This document shows, piece by piece, positions 22,052 to 33,115 of a DNA stretch of 64,000 bases. Numbering within the stretch: position 1 is the first letter of the stretch; every line of letters starts with the position of its first letter. The DNA is taken from the NCBI GenBank assembly GCA_021234155.1, contig JAJEKV010000096.1:2603678-2667677 (forward strand), written 5' to 3'. The notes under the pieces are model-generated. The model was not told the DNA's origin. It made no database searches and worked only from the letters and a program-made list of their open reading frames with translations. The DNA is from Isoetes taiwanensis. Lineage: Eukaryota; Streptophyta; Lycopodiopsida; Isoetales; Isoetaceae. Both the position numbers and the translations under genes were made by a program.

Positions 22052-22063
22052 TGGTATCAGAGC
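22052..22063 (+). promoter_or_regulatory. Primer-binding site, initiator Met-tRNA type
   Basis: TGGTATCAGAGC, the usual 12-base complement of the plant initiator Met-tRNA 3' end, sits 3 bp after the presumed LTR end. Confidence 0.85.
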
Positions 22064-22089
22064 AGGAAATTGTTTTGCTTGTTATAGCA

Positions 22090-23600
22090 ATATGTCAAGC
22101 AAGTTTGGAGCTAGTTTGTTGAGTAGTCTTATATAAAGGAGGTACAGGCTTTTACGTCTAGAAAGATGCCATAAAGTACATTTTGGCAGTGGAAGACTTG
22201 TGGGATTTGGTTGATCTCTCTGGAGAAGGTTTTGCTCAAATTGGTACTGAAACAAGTAACACAACAAGGTAAGTTATACGTGGTTGAGCCAACAATCAAA
22301 TTAGCATTGCAACTGCCAGCTCGGGTGGCTACTTTAGGAGAAACTTCTGCAACCATTAGTGTTGGAAAAGCTATGAAAAAATCAAGGAAGCCGAAGGCAT
22401 AATTATCTCAAAGTTAGTGCAACTATTAGATTGAAATTCAAAAACTTATAGCAAGTACCCCTGTATGCATACTTGGAGGGGTAGTAGTTGGAGGGGTTGC
22501 GTTGATGCGCCATTAAGAATATTAAAACACATATAACCCATGAAGGAGCATGGAAGCAAGTGTTATCGCAAAAGCCAACAAAGCCTACGTGCATCATCTC
22601 TATGGCGAACGTGAACCACTACCCTTGCTCTAGGATTGCCAAGTGCCCCCCCACAAAAGGTGCGTAGTGCTCCATGATCTATATTAGTTGAAGAAGGTTA
22701 TAAGTACCAAAAAAACATATTGTGACTTGAATTAGACTCGTAAACATCCGTAGTCCTACCTCCATCCATGTAAACCACGTTCCCGGAAATAGAATGAAGC
22801 ACTAAGAAGAAACTGGACGAAGAAATGGATATTCACATGAATGTAAGAAGGAATAAAACATTAAGAAACAATTATATAACTTGCATATTGTACCCATATT
22901 GTACCCCATAATGCTGGGTACTTTTTGTTCTATGGGATTATAGTAGGCAAGAATTTTTGCTTAAGCATTACGAAAAGAAAACCTCCTCCCAAATCGATTT
23001 GCTTGAGAATGAGTTGAGAAGAATGAGGTTGAGAGATGACATTAATATTTTAGAGTTCTTTGATAGATTTGATAGAGTCATTGCTGACCTAGAGGGTGCT
23101 AGAGCAAACACTTCTGAAAGGAGTCAAGTTCTTGCCATAGCAAGAGTAGCTTGTGAGAATGAACATTGTTTATTAGAAACGTGGCCAAAACCAGAGAAGA
23201 ACTGAAGAAAAACAAAAGAAAGTTGTAAAGGATCAAACGACAAAGGGGCATGTTTCTATCGTCATGAAACTGGCCATTTCAAAGATAATTGTCCAAAACT
23301 GAACACTAATTTTAACTTCTATAGATGTGAGGAAAAGGAGATATGGGTGCTAAATGTCCAACACCAAAGGACTATGGAAGTTATTAAAAGGAGGAGGAAC
23401 CAACATGGGATGTGGTGAAAGGAGACCTATAGATTACATATTGCAAGAGAAAAATATGATGCGAACAATGAAGAAAATACAAATGAAAATGAGGTAAGGA
23501 GTGAATTTGCAACTTATGATAATACTGATCACAATACTTTTGTAGTTGATAGTTGAGCTAAGTGATGGATCTAAAAGAAAAATATAGAAGAACTAGTTAG
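22090..23600 (+). pseudogene. Copia gag and start of protease, degenerate
   Basis: After the primer site, a gag start is visible (SSKFGA, then a KMP-like and AVEDLWDLVDLSGE segment at 22183-22235). An unrelated stretch of about 550 bp follows. The gag core is a clean frame at 22957-23205 (LLENELRRMRLRDDINILEF). A degenerate zinc knuckle CFYRHETGHFKDNCP lies at 23250-23295 and a FVVDS protease-like word with stops at about 23537. The same gag family lies on the minus strand at 26943-27440 (MLENELRGLRLQEDG). Confidence 0.75.
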
Positions 23601-24775
23601 GTATTGTGTGGAGCAGGGAGACAATTGACTTCCAATATTCTGTTTTCAATTTAAAATGACAGGGAAAAGTTCACAATCAAGCAAGCTTAGAGTAGAGGAA
23701 GAACGTGGATTGCTAGAAGAGAGAGCAGAAAGAAATAGTGTTGGTGATTGCCAAATGCCGAAGAGGCAGCCAAGCTTTGCGACACCTTTGCTCTTGATTG
23801 CTAGCATTGTATATACAAAATGAATGTAGGAACAATTACCGTCATCAGGATCGGCAGTTCCTGCTGTGCCACAAGAAATAATCCTACAAGAATTTGAAAA
23901 TGTATCCAGAACTTCCACATTTTCCTTAGCCGTTACTGACTAATTACCCCCTTTGAGCATTTCATTTGGCCTTTTCATCGGCGAGCTGGGCTTGCATTAT
24001 TGAAGTTATCCAGTATTGATGGTGGCAGGCTTGTGTGCAGTGAATTTCAGAGACTTATTACTGTGTTTCTAATGCTTATAATTTACTACGAGAAAGCACA
24101 TGAAATCTTATGCAATATGTTATTAGCTTTTACTAAAGAGATGGATTGACAAGAGGATCAAAACTATATGAGTGCCAAAATCGGAGCCAACATAGATTAA
24201 TATAAAAGCAATTTTTTTCTATATGAGATTGGTAGGGGCATCCGATCCATACCCAATTGATATAAATGTTCAAATTGGGGTGCTAAAAACACAAATCGTA
24301 CAAACATTTTGAAGCAAGACATGCTAAGAGGAAAGACAATGACTAATGTTGTATTTGACAAAAAAATCAATGTCTCAAAATAAAACCACTGACCATTAAC
24401 TTTGGCCACTAAACTTACCTAGTTCATTCTCTTGGACAACCTTATTTAAATGCTCCATTGTCGGCGACGTTTAACGTAATTTCATCACTAATTTAATTCT
24501 TTCCCTCGACATCATGCCAAACCAACAGACATTAAATGAGATCTTATTCTTTCCCATTGGACTATGGATGGTGCCCAACTCTGTTATATACTAGCAAAAT
24601 TTTAAGAATCAAGGCATACATGACTTCACAAAGAATGGAAGACCACATGCACATGTCAAAAATAGGGCTATACATATCATCTAGTGTTCTACATTATATA
24701 AACATCGAGCCAAATCCAATAGGAGAGATTATAACACATATTAATCTAATATTCCCCATTAGATGTATTCTAAAT
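23601..24775. other. Unassigned
   Basis: No recognised domain. The minus frame at 23646-23918 is Ser/Leu-rich and without known motif. The sequence is probably decayed transposon. Confidence 0.35.
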
Positions 24776-24779
24776 ATTC

Positions 24780-25312
24780 CTCCTGGGGAGATGCAACCCG
24801 GCAGTAGCCCTCTTGGCTACGTACCCGGCAAGCTACGGTCCGGTCCCAATACTTTTCAACCTACTTTGCAAAGTGTGCACGGGAGGGGCGGATGGAGTGG
24901 ACTACCCAACAACCATGTTCTTATGCCAGCCCAATTCATTGCCATGACTCGGTCTGCATTGACTTCTGGAGACCCCAACCGTCAGTCGATCCCCTATGAG
25001 TCTGAGCCCTGGGTAGGATCTTCCCTTGTTGATGATATTGATGTTGTTGTATATGCTATGTTATGATGTGTTCACCCTTCGAGGTGGACTTATTGATGTA
25101 TTGATGTTATGTGCTCATGTTTGTTCACGCTTCCGCAGCTAGGACGGTCCCAAAGGAAGACGGGCAAATGACCCATCCACTCTCCCCTCACTGGCCCAGT
25201 TCATGGGATTGGTGTCAGGTGGATGGCCCCTGCTAGTTTGGCTATCAGGGGGATGAACTCCGCCTTCGGATACGATGGGAGCATCATAGACGAAGTAGGG
25301 GACGTCACAGTG
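24780..25312 (+). mobile_element. LTR fragment upstream of a primer-binding site
   Basis: A GC-richer segment than its surroundings. It ends GGGGACGTCACA immediately before TGGTATCAGAGC. The CDS-like frame through it (to 25066) is typical of LTR sequence and not a gene. The left edge is not defined. Confidence 0.5.
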
Positions 25313-25313
25313 G

Positions 25314-25325
25314 TATCAGAGCATG
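25314..25325 (+). promoter_or_regulatory. Primer-binding site, initiator Met-tRNA type
   Basis: TGGTATCAGAGC lies one base after the CACA end of the preceding LTR. The internal region of that element is missing and LINE sequence begins within about 50 bp. Confidence 0.8.
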
Positions 25326-25339
25326 ATCTTGGTAGACCA

Positions 25340-25815
25340 AGATCGAGCACTGACCATTCCCTGTTTATCATCAAATCATTTGTAGTGCTTAATAAAGTTC
25401 CAGAGTCAGACCATGCAGGCTTACTTTTGGAATTGAACTTGGTTTTGCAGAAAACAAAACAATCGGATGTTTTTGCGCCTAAACTCAAATTAGACTTTAA
25501 TTTGAGTGCAGATTACAAGAAGAAAGTTAGTAAGCTCCTTGAGGCCGCGAAATGGACTGGTATGCTAGAAAATAATTTAGCTTTGCTTTCTGACATATTG
25601 CTCTGTGCAGCTCGCTCCATTTTTGGATGCACCAAAAAACAAATTTCTGAGCATCCATGCAATGGTTGGTGGGATGAAGAATGTCGTGATGCCGTGCTCA
25701 CCTTCCAAAGAATTGCTATTTTAAACCCAAGTGGTTTAAGAATCTAATTAGATGTAAGAAGCATTTGTTATTTGAAAGAAGACAAGCTATGATAGGTTCT
25801 TTGTTTCAAGCAAAA
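25340..25815 (+). pseudogene. LINE endonuclease C-terminal part and linker
   Basis: The plus frame to 25747 reads VPESDHAGLLLEL (25396-25434), the SDH motif closing the endonuclease fold. A Lys-rich linker and NGWWDEECRDAVLTFQRI (25662-25715) follow, as in non-LTR elements between endonuclease and reverse transcriptase. The upstream endonuclease half is absent, replaced by the LTR and primer site. It breaks off where the minus-strand Copia begins. Confidence 0.7.
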
Positions 25816-27440
25816 CCTGAGTGTACCTGCAGGTTAGTTGTCGTTTGATCCCATTTATGATGCAAAAATCTTTGAATTTTATTGACAAATATTCACCCCC
25901 ACAGTCTGATCTTATGCACTTTAGCTTTTCACATGCTCTCCATTTCTTTAACGAATTGTTTAAAAGCTGCCAAAGCTTGAGATTTTCTAGTAAGACAATA
26001 ACAAATATACTTCTTGCTATAACCATCTATAAATGAGATGAAGTATCTTTTGTTGGTCATGCTTCTAACATTTAGAGGGCCACACAAATCTGTATGAACT
26101 AGCTCACGTATTCTTTTTGCTCTGTACTTTGATTTTTTAAATGATAGTCTATTAAGTTTGCCAAACATGCATCCTTCACAAATGAATCCTTGCTTCTCTA
26201 ATTCTTTGCATTCTATTTTCTTAGCCAGAATTTTTAAATTGTTGTAGTGTCTGTGAGCTGGACGTTTGTGCCACGGTTCGATGTCATGAGTGTTCACACA
26301 ATTAATGCTATTGCACAAAGAACTTCTCATTTCAAACAAGTTTCTACACTTTTTTGCCAGGAACTTCAATTCATTTCCAATAACTATTTTACATGCTTTA
26401 GAGTCAAAATTGACTCTATATCCCAGATCCACCAATTGGCTAACAGATATCAAATTTTTTATCATGTTGGGAACACACAAGACATTTTCTACATCCACTA
26501 TATTTCCTTGCAAATCTGTTAACTGTAGCAGCCCACTCCTTTCAATCAAATGCAATGCTCCATTTCCAACTTATATATTCTTGGAGTGCACTTGTTTGAT
26601 GTCCTTGAGCAGGTCCACAGATTGAACTACTGATCTCTCAGCTCCATTATCAACTATAAGTGTGCAGCATGATATTAGCTCCAACAAAATCGTCAACAAT
26701 AGGGCAAAAATATATTAACTCATTTTCATCTTCGATGTCCTTTCTTTTCCTTTTCTTTAGCTTGAGCAATATGCACACCAGTCTGCCTTCTTCACCCCGA
26801 CCCCTGCTTGCATTATATCTTCCTCCTCTGTTATCTTTCCCATTACCTCTTTCTTTGTCATAGTCCTTGGGGTAGAACATTTAGCTGCCACATGTCCTTT
26901 ACTACCGCAATTGTAGCAGTTATATTCATTCTTTAATTTAGGTCAATCCCTTTTGAAGTGTTCTGCCTCATGGCAATAATAGCAGTTTCCTTTGCTTCTC
27001 TTGCCAATAAATAGTACTTCAGTAGTGTCAATTTCCTTGAGCATCTCCTTCTGCTCATGCTCAGTCCTCAGTACATTTTTCGCCTCTTCCCTTGTCTTAC
27101 TCATATTCCTTATGAATAGAGCTAGCTGGTCATTTTCACTAACAGACCTTAAAATCAGAACTTGGCTCCTCTCAGATATGTGAACTCCTGCTCCAGCCAA
27201 ATCAGCTACGATGTTGTCAAAATTATAGAAGAAGTCTGACACATCTCCATCTTCTTGTAACCTTAGCCCTCTTAATTCGTTTTCTAACATATCTATTCGA
27301 GAACTTGTTTTCTCTTCGTAATGCTTTAGCAGAAATGACCATGATCAAACATTCAACAGATAAGTCAATGGACCGATAGGGAAGATCTAATGGAGCCAAG
27401 CCCAAACTAAATTTTTCGTTTTCCTTTTTCTTCCACATAG
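25815..27440 (-). pseudogene. Copia gag, zinc knuckles, pre-integrase and integrase, 3'-truncated
   Basis: Reading on the minus strand from 27440: a gag core (MLENELRGLRLQEDG, frame 27290-26943) ends in a zinc knuckle CYYCHEAEHFKRD. A second knuckle, CYNCGSKGHVAAKC, lies at 26920-26875. The frame 26555-25929 has a GAG pre-integrase region (LISVSQLVDLGYRV, PWHKRPAH), CEGCMFGKL, and the integrase core beginning HTDLCGPLNV. The frame 26026-25787 holds CIRSDCGGEYLS and RQLTCRY. Reverse transcriptase is missing. Stops separate knuckle, protease and integrase segments. It is the same family as 22090-23600. Confidence 0.85.
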
Positions 27441-27930
27441 AATATCAACAATTTTTTTTTAACATTCACCTTCCATGCAATTCTCATTTATATTTGATGT
27501 TCCATGGCTTATTAATCTATTTGAACGTGAATTAACTCTCTTTTAGGCCTGGTAGTCTCATAGATACGAGAACGTTCATTTCCTTTTATTTCATTATCTC
27601 TCATGTCTGACCTCTATGCCACCCAACATTTACAAGCAATTGCAATTTTTGAAGATTATGGATGAATGCATACCTAGTGATACCCACCAACATCGTTGTG
27701 CTTTGTATACACAATATATACTCAAAATATTACATGTTATTATAGTACTACTAGTGTGTGATATTACATATAGACTATTATATAAAGCTCAAATGACACT
27801 TCCTGCATTGCTACTCAGGATCTAGAGTAAACAATGATACATGGAAACATCTTCAGTTGTTCAAGCTTCAACTTATTTACTTTCTACCATAGGCTGGTAG
27901 AGGTGAGACCAAGGCCTCTACACGGTGAGG
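27441..27930. other. Intergenic 3' flank of the proline-rich gene
   Basis: AT-rich, without recognised coding sequence. It may hold the 3' untranslated region of the minus-strand gene. Confidence 0.4.
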
Positions 27931-27936
27931 GTAAGA

Positions 27937-28386
27937 TTACCCTGAGGCTGATAGTGCAGGTGAAGGTGAAGGGCCCCTTAAGGGTGCAGGCGAGGGACCC
28001 CCTATAGGTGAAGGGGAGGGTTCTTTAGAGGGTGAGGGAGAGGGAGATGGTGAGGACGTGGGAGTAAAGGGCGGGGGTGGCAGTGGAGGTGGCGGCGGCG
28101 ATGATGATGGTGGTGGAGGTGGCGGCGATGACAATGGCGGTGGAGATGGCGGTGATGGTAGAGGTGGCGATGGGGGTGGAGGACAAAACTTGGATTTAGT
28201 ATCATATTTGCCAGATTTTTCACAAGATTTGAAGATATATGGAGGAGGAGGAGGAGGTGGCCTGCGTGGAGATGGAGGACAAAAGATGGGCTTATAAGTT
28301 AATTTATCACAAATCTTAGAGATATCTGCAAGAGAATGATGAACGAGGAACAAAAGTGGAAAGGAGATAAATAGAACCTTCTCCAT
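27937..28386 (-). CDS. Secreted proline-rich (extensin-like) protein, 149 aa
   Basis: An intact minus-strand frame. I chose the start at 28386 (MEKVLFISF) rather than the upstream ATG at 28479 because it opens a classic signal peptide: a hydrophobic core LFISFPLLFLVHHSLA, residues 5-20, then ADIS. The mature part has CDKLTYKPIFCPP, a run of prolines, SCEKSGKYDTKSKFCPP, then Pro/Ser repeats of SPPPP and SPSPSP type from residue 70 to the end. Four cysteines lie in two spaced pairs. The composition is that of cell-wall hydroxyproline-rich proteins, which are exported and hydroxylated. TATA-like AT-rich sequence lies upstream near 28490-28530. It is single-exon as seen. The simple repeats make an exact family assignment unsafe. 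Confidence 0.7.
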   Translation of the reverse strand: MEKVLFISFPLLFLVHHSLADISKICDKLTYKPIFCPPSPRRPPPPPPPYIFKSCEKSGKYDTKSKFCPPPPSPPLPSPPSPPPLSSPPPPPPSSSPPPPPLPPPPFTPTSSPSPSPSPSKEPSPSPIGGPSPAPLRGPSPSPALSASG

Positions 28387-28920
28387 GGCGACGCTTGCAT
28401 GCCATACATATTGGGCTCCATCATTTATATTAAGGGAAAGGCCACCAAAGTCTAGTAGTTTGGTTGAACATTTGGGCAACTGAATATAGCATCTTTATAG
28501 TTTCTAGATTATAGTAATAAATTTAAGACCTAGTTGCACCATGGGTCACTTTCCGAACACTTGGGCATGCTCGTTTTCTTTGGAAGTTTAGATTTAGATT
28601 GACTCAGCAAGATTACGACCTTAGACACTTTGTTATAATTAATGCATGTGTATTGCATGCCAATCCCATCCATAGCACAATAATTGAAGTCAATATATAT
28701 ACATGTCCACTTATTCAATATAGAAGCAAATATTGTCACATTTAACTGATTACTCTTATTTGTTGTGGGGAATAGGAATCCAATAGTATTACCCCAAAAT
28801 GTGATAAAGATACTTGCAAAGAATACAGAAAACTATCTTTAGGCTTGACATTCATCACAACAGCAGTATACAATATTTAGGAAAGGAATGAGAGGGAGTG
28901 ACCATAGGAATAACGTTGAT

Positions 28921-29202
28921 GGATCAAAGCATGGAGGTGGGGGACACTTTTGTTGTCAGTGCCACATGGTGCTTAGTGGGTGCTTTCTGGGGCTATTTTC
29001 TTTGTATTTTTTTAAAATATTTTTCTTTTATTCTTTTGATATTTTTCCCTAAAACGCATTCATATTATGCCTTGGAATACAAAATTTTAGTTTCGTCGAA
29101 GCTATAGAAAAAAAGATAAAAATAAAATAAGGTTTTCAGCATTAAGTGCTTAGGGGGTGCTTGGCTGGCGCAAAAATGCCCCCCAGCTCCATGCTTTGAC
29201 CC
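28921..29202. mobile_element. MITE with long imperfect terminal inverted repeats, copy 1
   Basis: The left end GGATCAAAGCATGGAGGTGG and right end CTCCATGCTTTGACCC are inverted copies, followed inward by GTGCTTAGTGGGTGCTT and AAGCACCCCCTAAGCACTT. The interior is AT-rich. It has no coding capacity. A second copy lies at 32310-32576. No clear target duplication was seen. Confidence 0.75.
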
Positions 29203-29270
29203 TGAGCTACCCCATAACAAACTATATGTAGTTAAGAGTGAGGACAGTGGTGACAACTTCTCATTGAGAT

Positions 29271-29297
29271 TTAAAAAAAAAAAAAAAAAAAAAAAAG
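29271..29297. repeat. Poly(A) tract
   Basis: About 26 consecutive A residues, possibly the tail of an unrecognised retroelement. Confidence 0.8.
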
Positions 29298-32200
29298 CCT
29301 TTTAAAATCTGTTCAACAGACTTTTACCTTCCATGGACTTTTGCAAAGACCACTTCTGGCCAATATGCAGCCTTAAGCCAAAACAGGTGTAAATTTTGAC
29401 TTAAGCCTTAAAAATGGTTAAACATTTATCAAAAGAAATTACCAGATTCTCTTCAGAAATAATGATTTCCTCTTTGTCAATTCAATTAATGTTCTTGTTC
29501 AGTACATCATATTAACCCTTAAAAGAATTCAGCATTGACTAAAAAATGACATAAGATTGAAAATGAAGTATAGAATTTCCCTTGTCTTTTAGATCAACAC
29601 CATATAGCTCAACAGCCTTGTCCAAAATGTGACCTCAAAGTCATCATGTCATGTAGCTTCTCCAACTTGAATGAATGGGAAACATACACAGGAGCAAGAA
29701 ATCCCGTTACCTGCAGTGAAACCAGAGGACAGTTAGCCTAAGAAGGGTAAGAGCCTAAGTCACTAGCAGGTAAGCTACAGATTCCTTGGGCTTATCGCCC
29801 TTCACCTTGTATGTTAACACAAACACAATAGACGAACAATTTATCAAGCAGAGAATGTGTAAAGTACTCTGCCCTAAAAGATAAGGATTCATTAAATTAG
29901 CATGCATGCTAAGAAGTTAAATTAAACGATCACGATGAACATCCTCTTAGGCAATTTGTTCCAGTCATGAACATCCTTCTCGGCAAGGTCCCTCCTAAAG
30001 TTACGCCCTGCAGCAGCCTATGCAGATATAATACATTCTCAAAAACATGAAATAAGTTGACAAGATTCTATTGTAACATATGGTTAAGTCTGCATGTGGA
30101 CCATCTATATAACATCACGTCTACTTGCCCAAAGGGGTTTGTCAATCATATTACTATGGGTATAGCCTCAGCCATCCTATTCATCACAGAAACCTCATAA
30201 GACTTGTAAGAGGCGCCATATTGAAGCAACTTCTCAAGTCATCTGCATAAGGGTTTGTCTTCATGCCACCAACCTGAAGAATGCATGTCAGGCTGCTGTT
30301 ATTTACAGCAGTAGCAGCAGTTCTGTGCACTGTAGTTCTTTCCAAGTAAACATTCTTTCAAACTTCTGTTAGAACATCTCACTTTAGTTCACGAGTAATA
30401 AATAGGTAACCAGAAATCAGAGATCAGTGGCTATTAGCTTTGATCCATGCATCACCCCAAGAAGCATATCCTAAGATCTATTGAATGACAACAAATTCTC
30501 TTAATTTTCTGTATAACTTGATGAAAGCATATGCTAAATCCTTCATCATTTATCTGCTGCTAAATATCAGAATCTTTATGGCATCCACTTTCAAGCTAAC
30601 CACATGTATCTCAAAGGATTCTGCTTATTTAAATGCGCCTGGATAATGCAGCCCATCGCCAAATCTGCAGTTTATATTCCAAACAAAAATAGAAAATGCA
30701 CACATTTTCCACGTAGCTTAATATTTCTGTTAGATTTGTCATAACCACTATAGAGTGATAGAATATACTGCAAATGCCAATTAGGTATTTGGGCTAGCCC
30801 CTAAACTAAAGATCCGTAAACTTATTCATGTTATAACATGTGTAGACTGTTACAATTTTCAGCTTATATTTGTTCATTATTTTGTAGACAGTATCAGATT
30901 CTATATTTCACATCTGGCACATAAGTTCACAAGAGCATTAAATCAAGAAATGTAACCTGTTGTGCTCGATTTTGAGGAAGTATTCCAGCATCTGCTTCTT
31001 GTTGCCTTTGTTATTGCCAAGAGATTCGTCTTCACATTTTCTTGATTCAGATTTTGATCTACTCTATTGCCTTGTTCGGATTCTTGTGCAATGCATCTAT
31101 TGGAATTTCCTCCACGTTTCTCTTTCGTTGTGCCCTGCATTGCATTGTAGTTTGTGCACCGCATTGTTTTGCTTCTGCATGTTTCCTTCCGGATATGATC
31201 AGATTGCAAACTACTAAAAATAGACTTGCCTCAAGCTAAATCCAGGCTCAGATACCAGCATATATATCCTTGCATTCTATTTCTTTCACCCTAAAAGCAT
31301 TTTGGGTGTAGCCCTTCTAGCCGCCAGCGCTTATTTTTATGGATCTCAGTTGAGCAAGGCAACTTTACCCTAACGGATTTCTCATCCAAGTAGCCCGCCT
31401 GCATGGCTGCAACAACCATCTCGGAGGTTAACTTCGAGCCATCTTCTATTTTTCCCAGTCTGTGATACAGGAAACCCTAAAGTTTGGTCTCTTCCATTTT
31501 CGTCTAGGTTTTGCCAAATAAAACAATTTGGGATGAAACATTTTGCCTTTAGTATTTCCCATTATTTCCACAGTTGAAGGTCAAAGCATGTGTATAAATT
31601 CCATGGCTTCCACATGTTGCATAACATGCAACTTTTGATGGCTCATAGTAGGGCTTGTGTCTATGCACTTTCACACTTGTGCACACTTCTCCATTCATAA
31701 TTGCTTTACAACTTTGCCTGCATGTAGTGTAAATGAATTCCATCGTAACATGCTCATACCATAGGTGAATGCCAACGCCAATACCGTAGGTGAATGCCAA
31801 TGACATGTCCCACCATTGTTACCAAATTGCTATGTCTCAAATTATCCATAGTACTGTGTAGTGTCACATATATGCCATAGAACCATTGGTCTTTACCTTT
31901 GTTCAAGCAACCTGCAGTAGATAGCTACATAGCTACAGACAGAGCAATAATTCCTTCCTTAGAGTCCTGATGCATTAGAGCCATCATTACTTATAAAAAA
32001 AAAAAAAAAAAAGCTTGCCCGTTCGATTTTTCGAGGAGATTCTAATGAGAAAATGTTGCAACGACCTTGAGGATGTCTCGAAGACCGAAGATAAAAAGAT
32101 GGCGAAGCCGAATACAATATGTAGCAGAACTTAAAAAAGGGCAGAACACAGGGAAAGTACCCATTAATCGTTAGGAAAAAATAAAAGAGGAATGTGCACC

Positions 32201-32300
32201 GCGAGCGAGCGACCACCCAAAAAAGAAAATAAACTTAGCAAGTCATAAGCATCCATGGGACATTGGTATCAACAAAAATATACATAGGAAAAAAGCATCA
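29298..32300. other. Unassigned region with a possible primer-binding site
   Basis: No convincing gene. GCTCAGATACCA at 31238-31249 is, on the minus strand, TGGTATCTGAGC, one base off the initiator-Met primer site. The minus frame 31209-30943 begins just after it and is Lys/Asn/Gln-rich, as a gag start could be. A poly(A) tract lies at about 31995-32012. The frame at 31549-31806 has an internal duplication (ACCATAGGTGAATGCCAA) but no motif. Confidence 0.35.
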
Positions 32301-32309
32301 CCAATAGAT

Positions 32310-32576
32310 GGGTCAAAGCACAGATATGGGGTGCATTTATGTGCCAGACAAGCACCCATCAAGCATCCAGCACTGGAAAAGTTATTTTTATCCCCCTTTT
32401 TTATTCTGTTAAGCTTGAATTTTGTATTACAAGGCAAAATATCAATATGTTTCGTATCAAAAAAAATAAAATAAAAAATATTCTTAGATAATACAAAGAA
32501 AAGCCCTTAGGAAGCACCCCCTAAGCACTACGTGTCCCTAACACAAGACGTGTCCCCCACCTCAATGCTTTGACCT
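32310..32576. mobile_element. MITE, copy 2 of the 28921-29202 family
   Basis: The left end GGGTCAAAGCACAGATATGG and right end CCCACCTCAATGCTTTGACC repeat the inverted ends of copy 1, as do the inner AAGCACCCATCAAGC and AAGCACCCCCTAAGC blocks. The surrounding sequence has GGAAAA-AAATAGCATCA repeats (32580-32690). Confidence 0.7.
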
Positions 32577-32700
32577 AGGTGGAAAGGAGAAAATAGCATT
32601 ACCCCAACAAGTGGAAAATAAATAGCATCAACCAATGGTGGAAAAGAAATAGCATCATTCAATGGGTAAAAAAATAATAGGATCACCCAGACTCCAACAG
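32577..32700. repeat. ~35-bp repeats (AAATAGCATCA)
   Basis: GAAAATAGCATTACCCCAAC, AAATAGCATCAACCAATGG and GAAATAGCATCATTCAATGG occur in succession. A related AAAAAAGCATCACCAATAGA lies left of the MITE at 32289-32308. Confidence 0.65.
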
Positions 32701-33115
32701 TATTGATGAGTTCTCTGCTCTAATTGGTCCTCCATCTATAGCAATTGAGGATACAACATTAATGATTGCTCCATTAGAAGGTGAAATCCTCATTATCTTA
32801 AGAAGTATAGCTCATGGGAACAGTTCAGGGCCAGATGGCATTCCCCCTGAGCTATATGACACCTTTTGAGAGCTCACGAAGCAGGACCTAGTGACTTCAT
32901 TCAAGGGGTCTAGGAAGCCACCAAACTTCATCCAGCTATCAATGCAGGCCTCATTGCTCTGGTACCTAAGGTAGAAGCTCCTTTTGCCTTCCCAAATTGG
33001 AGACCAATATCGCTAACCAACACTTCTTATAAAATTCTAGCCAAGCTTTTGTCTACCAAGCTGAAAGGGATATTGCAAAACAAAAATAATCCGGTATAGT
33101 CAGCCTTCCTTCCTT
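32700..33115 (+). pseudogene. LINE reverse transcriptase N-terminal part, broken
   Basis: Plus-strand segments read GNSSGPDGIPPELYDTF (32818-32868), LIALVPKVEAPFAFPNW (32950-33001) and RPISLTNTSYKILAKLLS (33002-33055), with a stop after YDTF and a frame change in between. These are the first conserved blocks of plant L1-type reverse transcriptase. The catalytic YADD part is missing, so this is an internal fragment. Confidence 0.8.

Noticed and set aside
24536-25066. 176-codon plus-strand gene
   Set aside because: The frame crosses from AT-rich DNA into LTR-like sequence ending at a primer-binding site. No domain and a sharp composition change inside the frame.
28058-28297. Glycine-rich protein on the plus strand
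   Set aside because: It is the antisense shadow of the Pro-rich frame; the minus strand has a signal peptide, Cys spacers and better initiation context.
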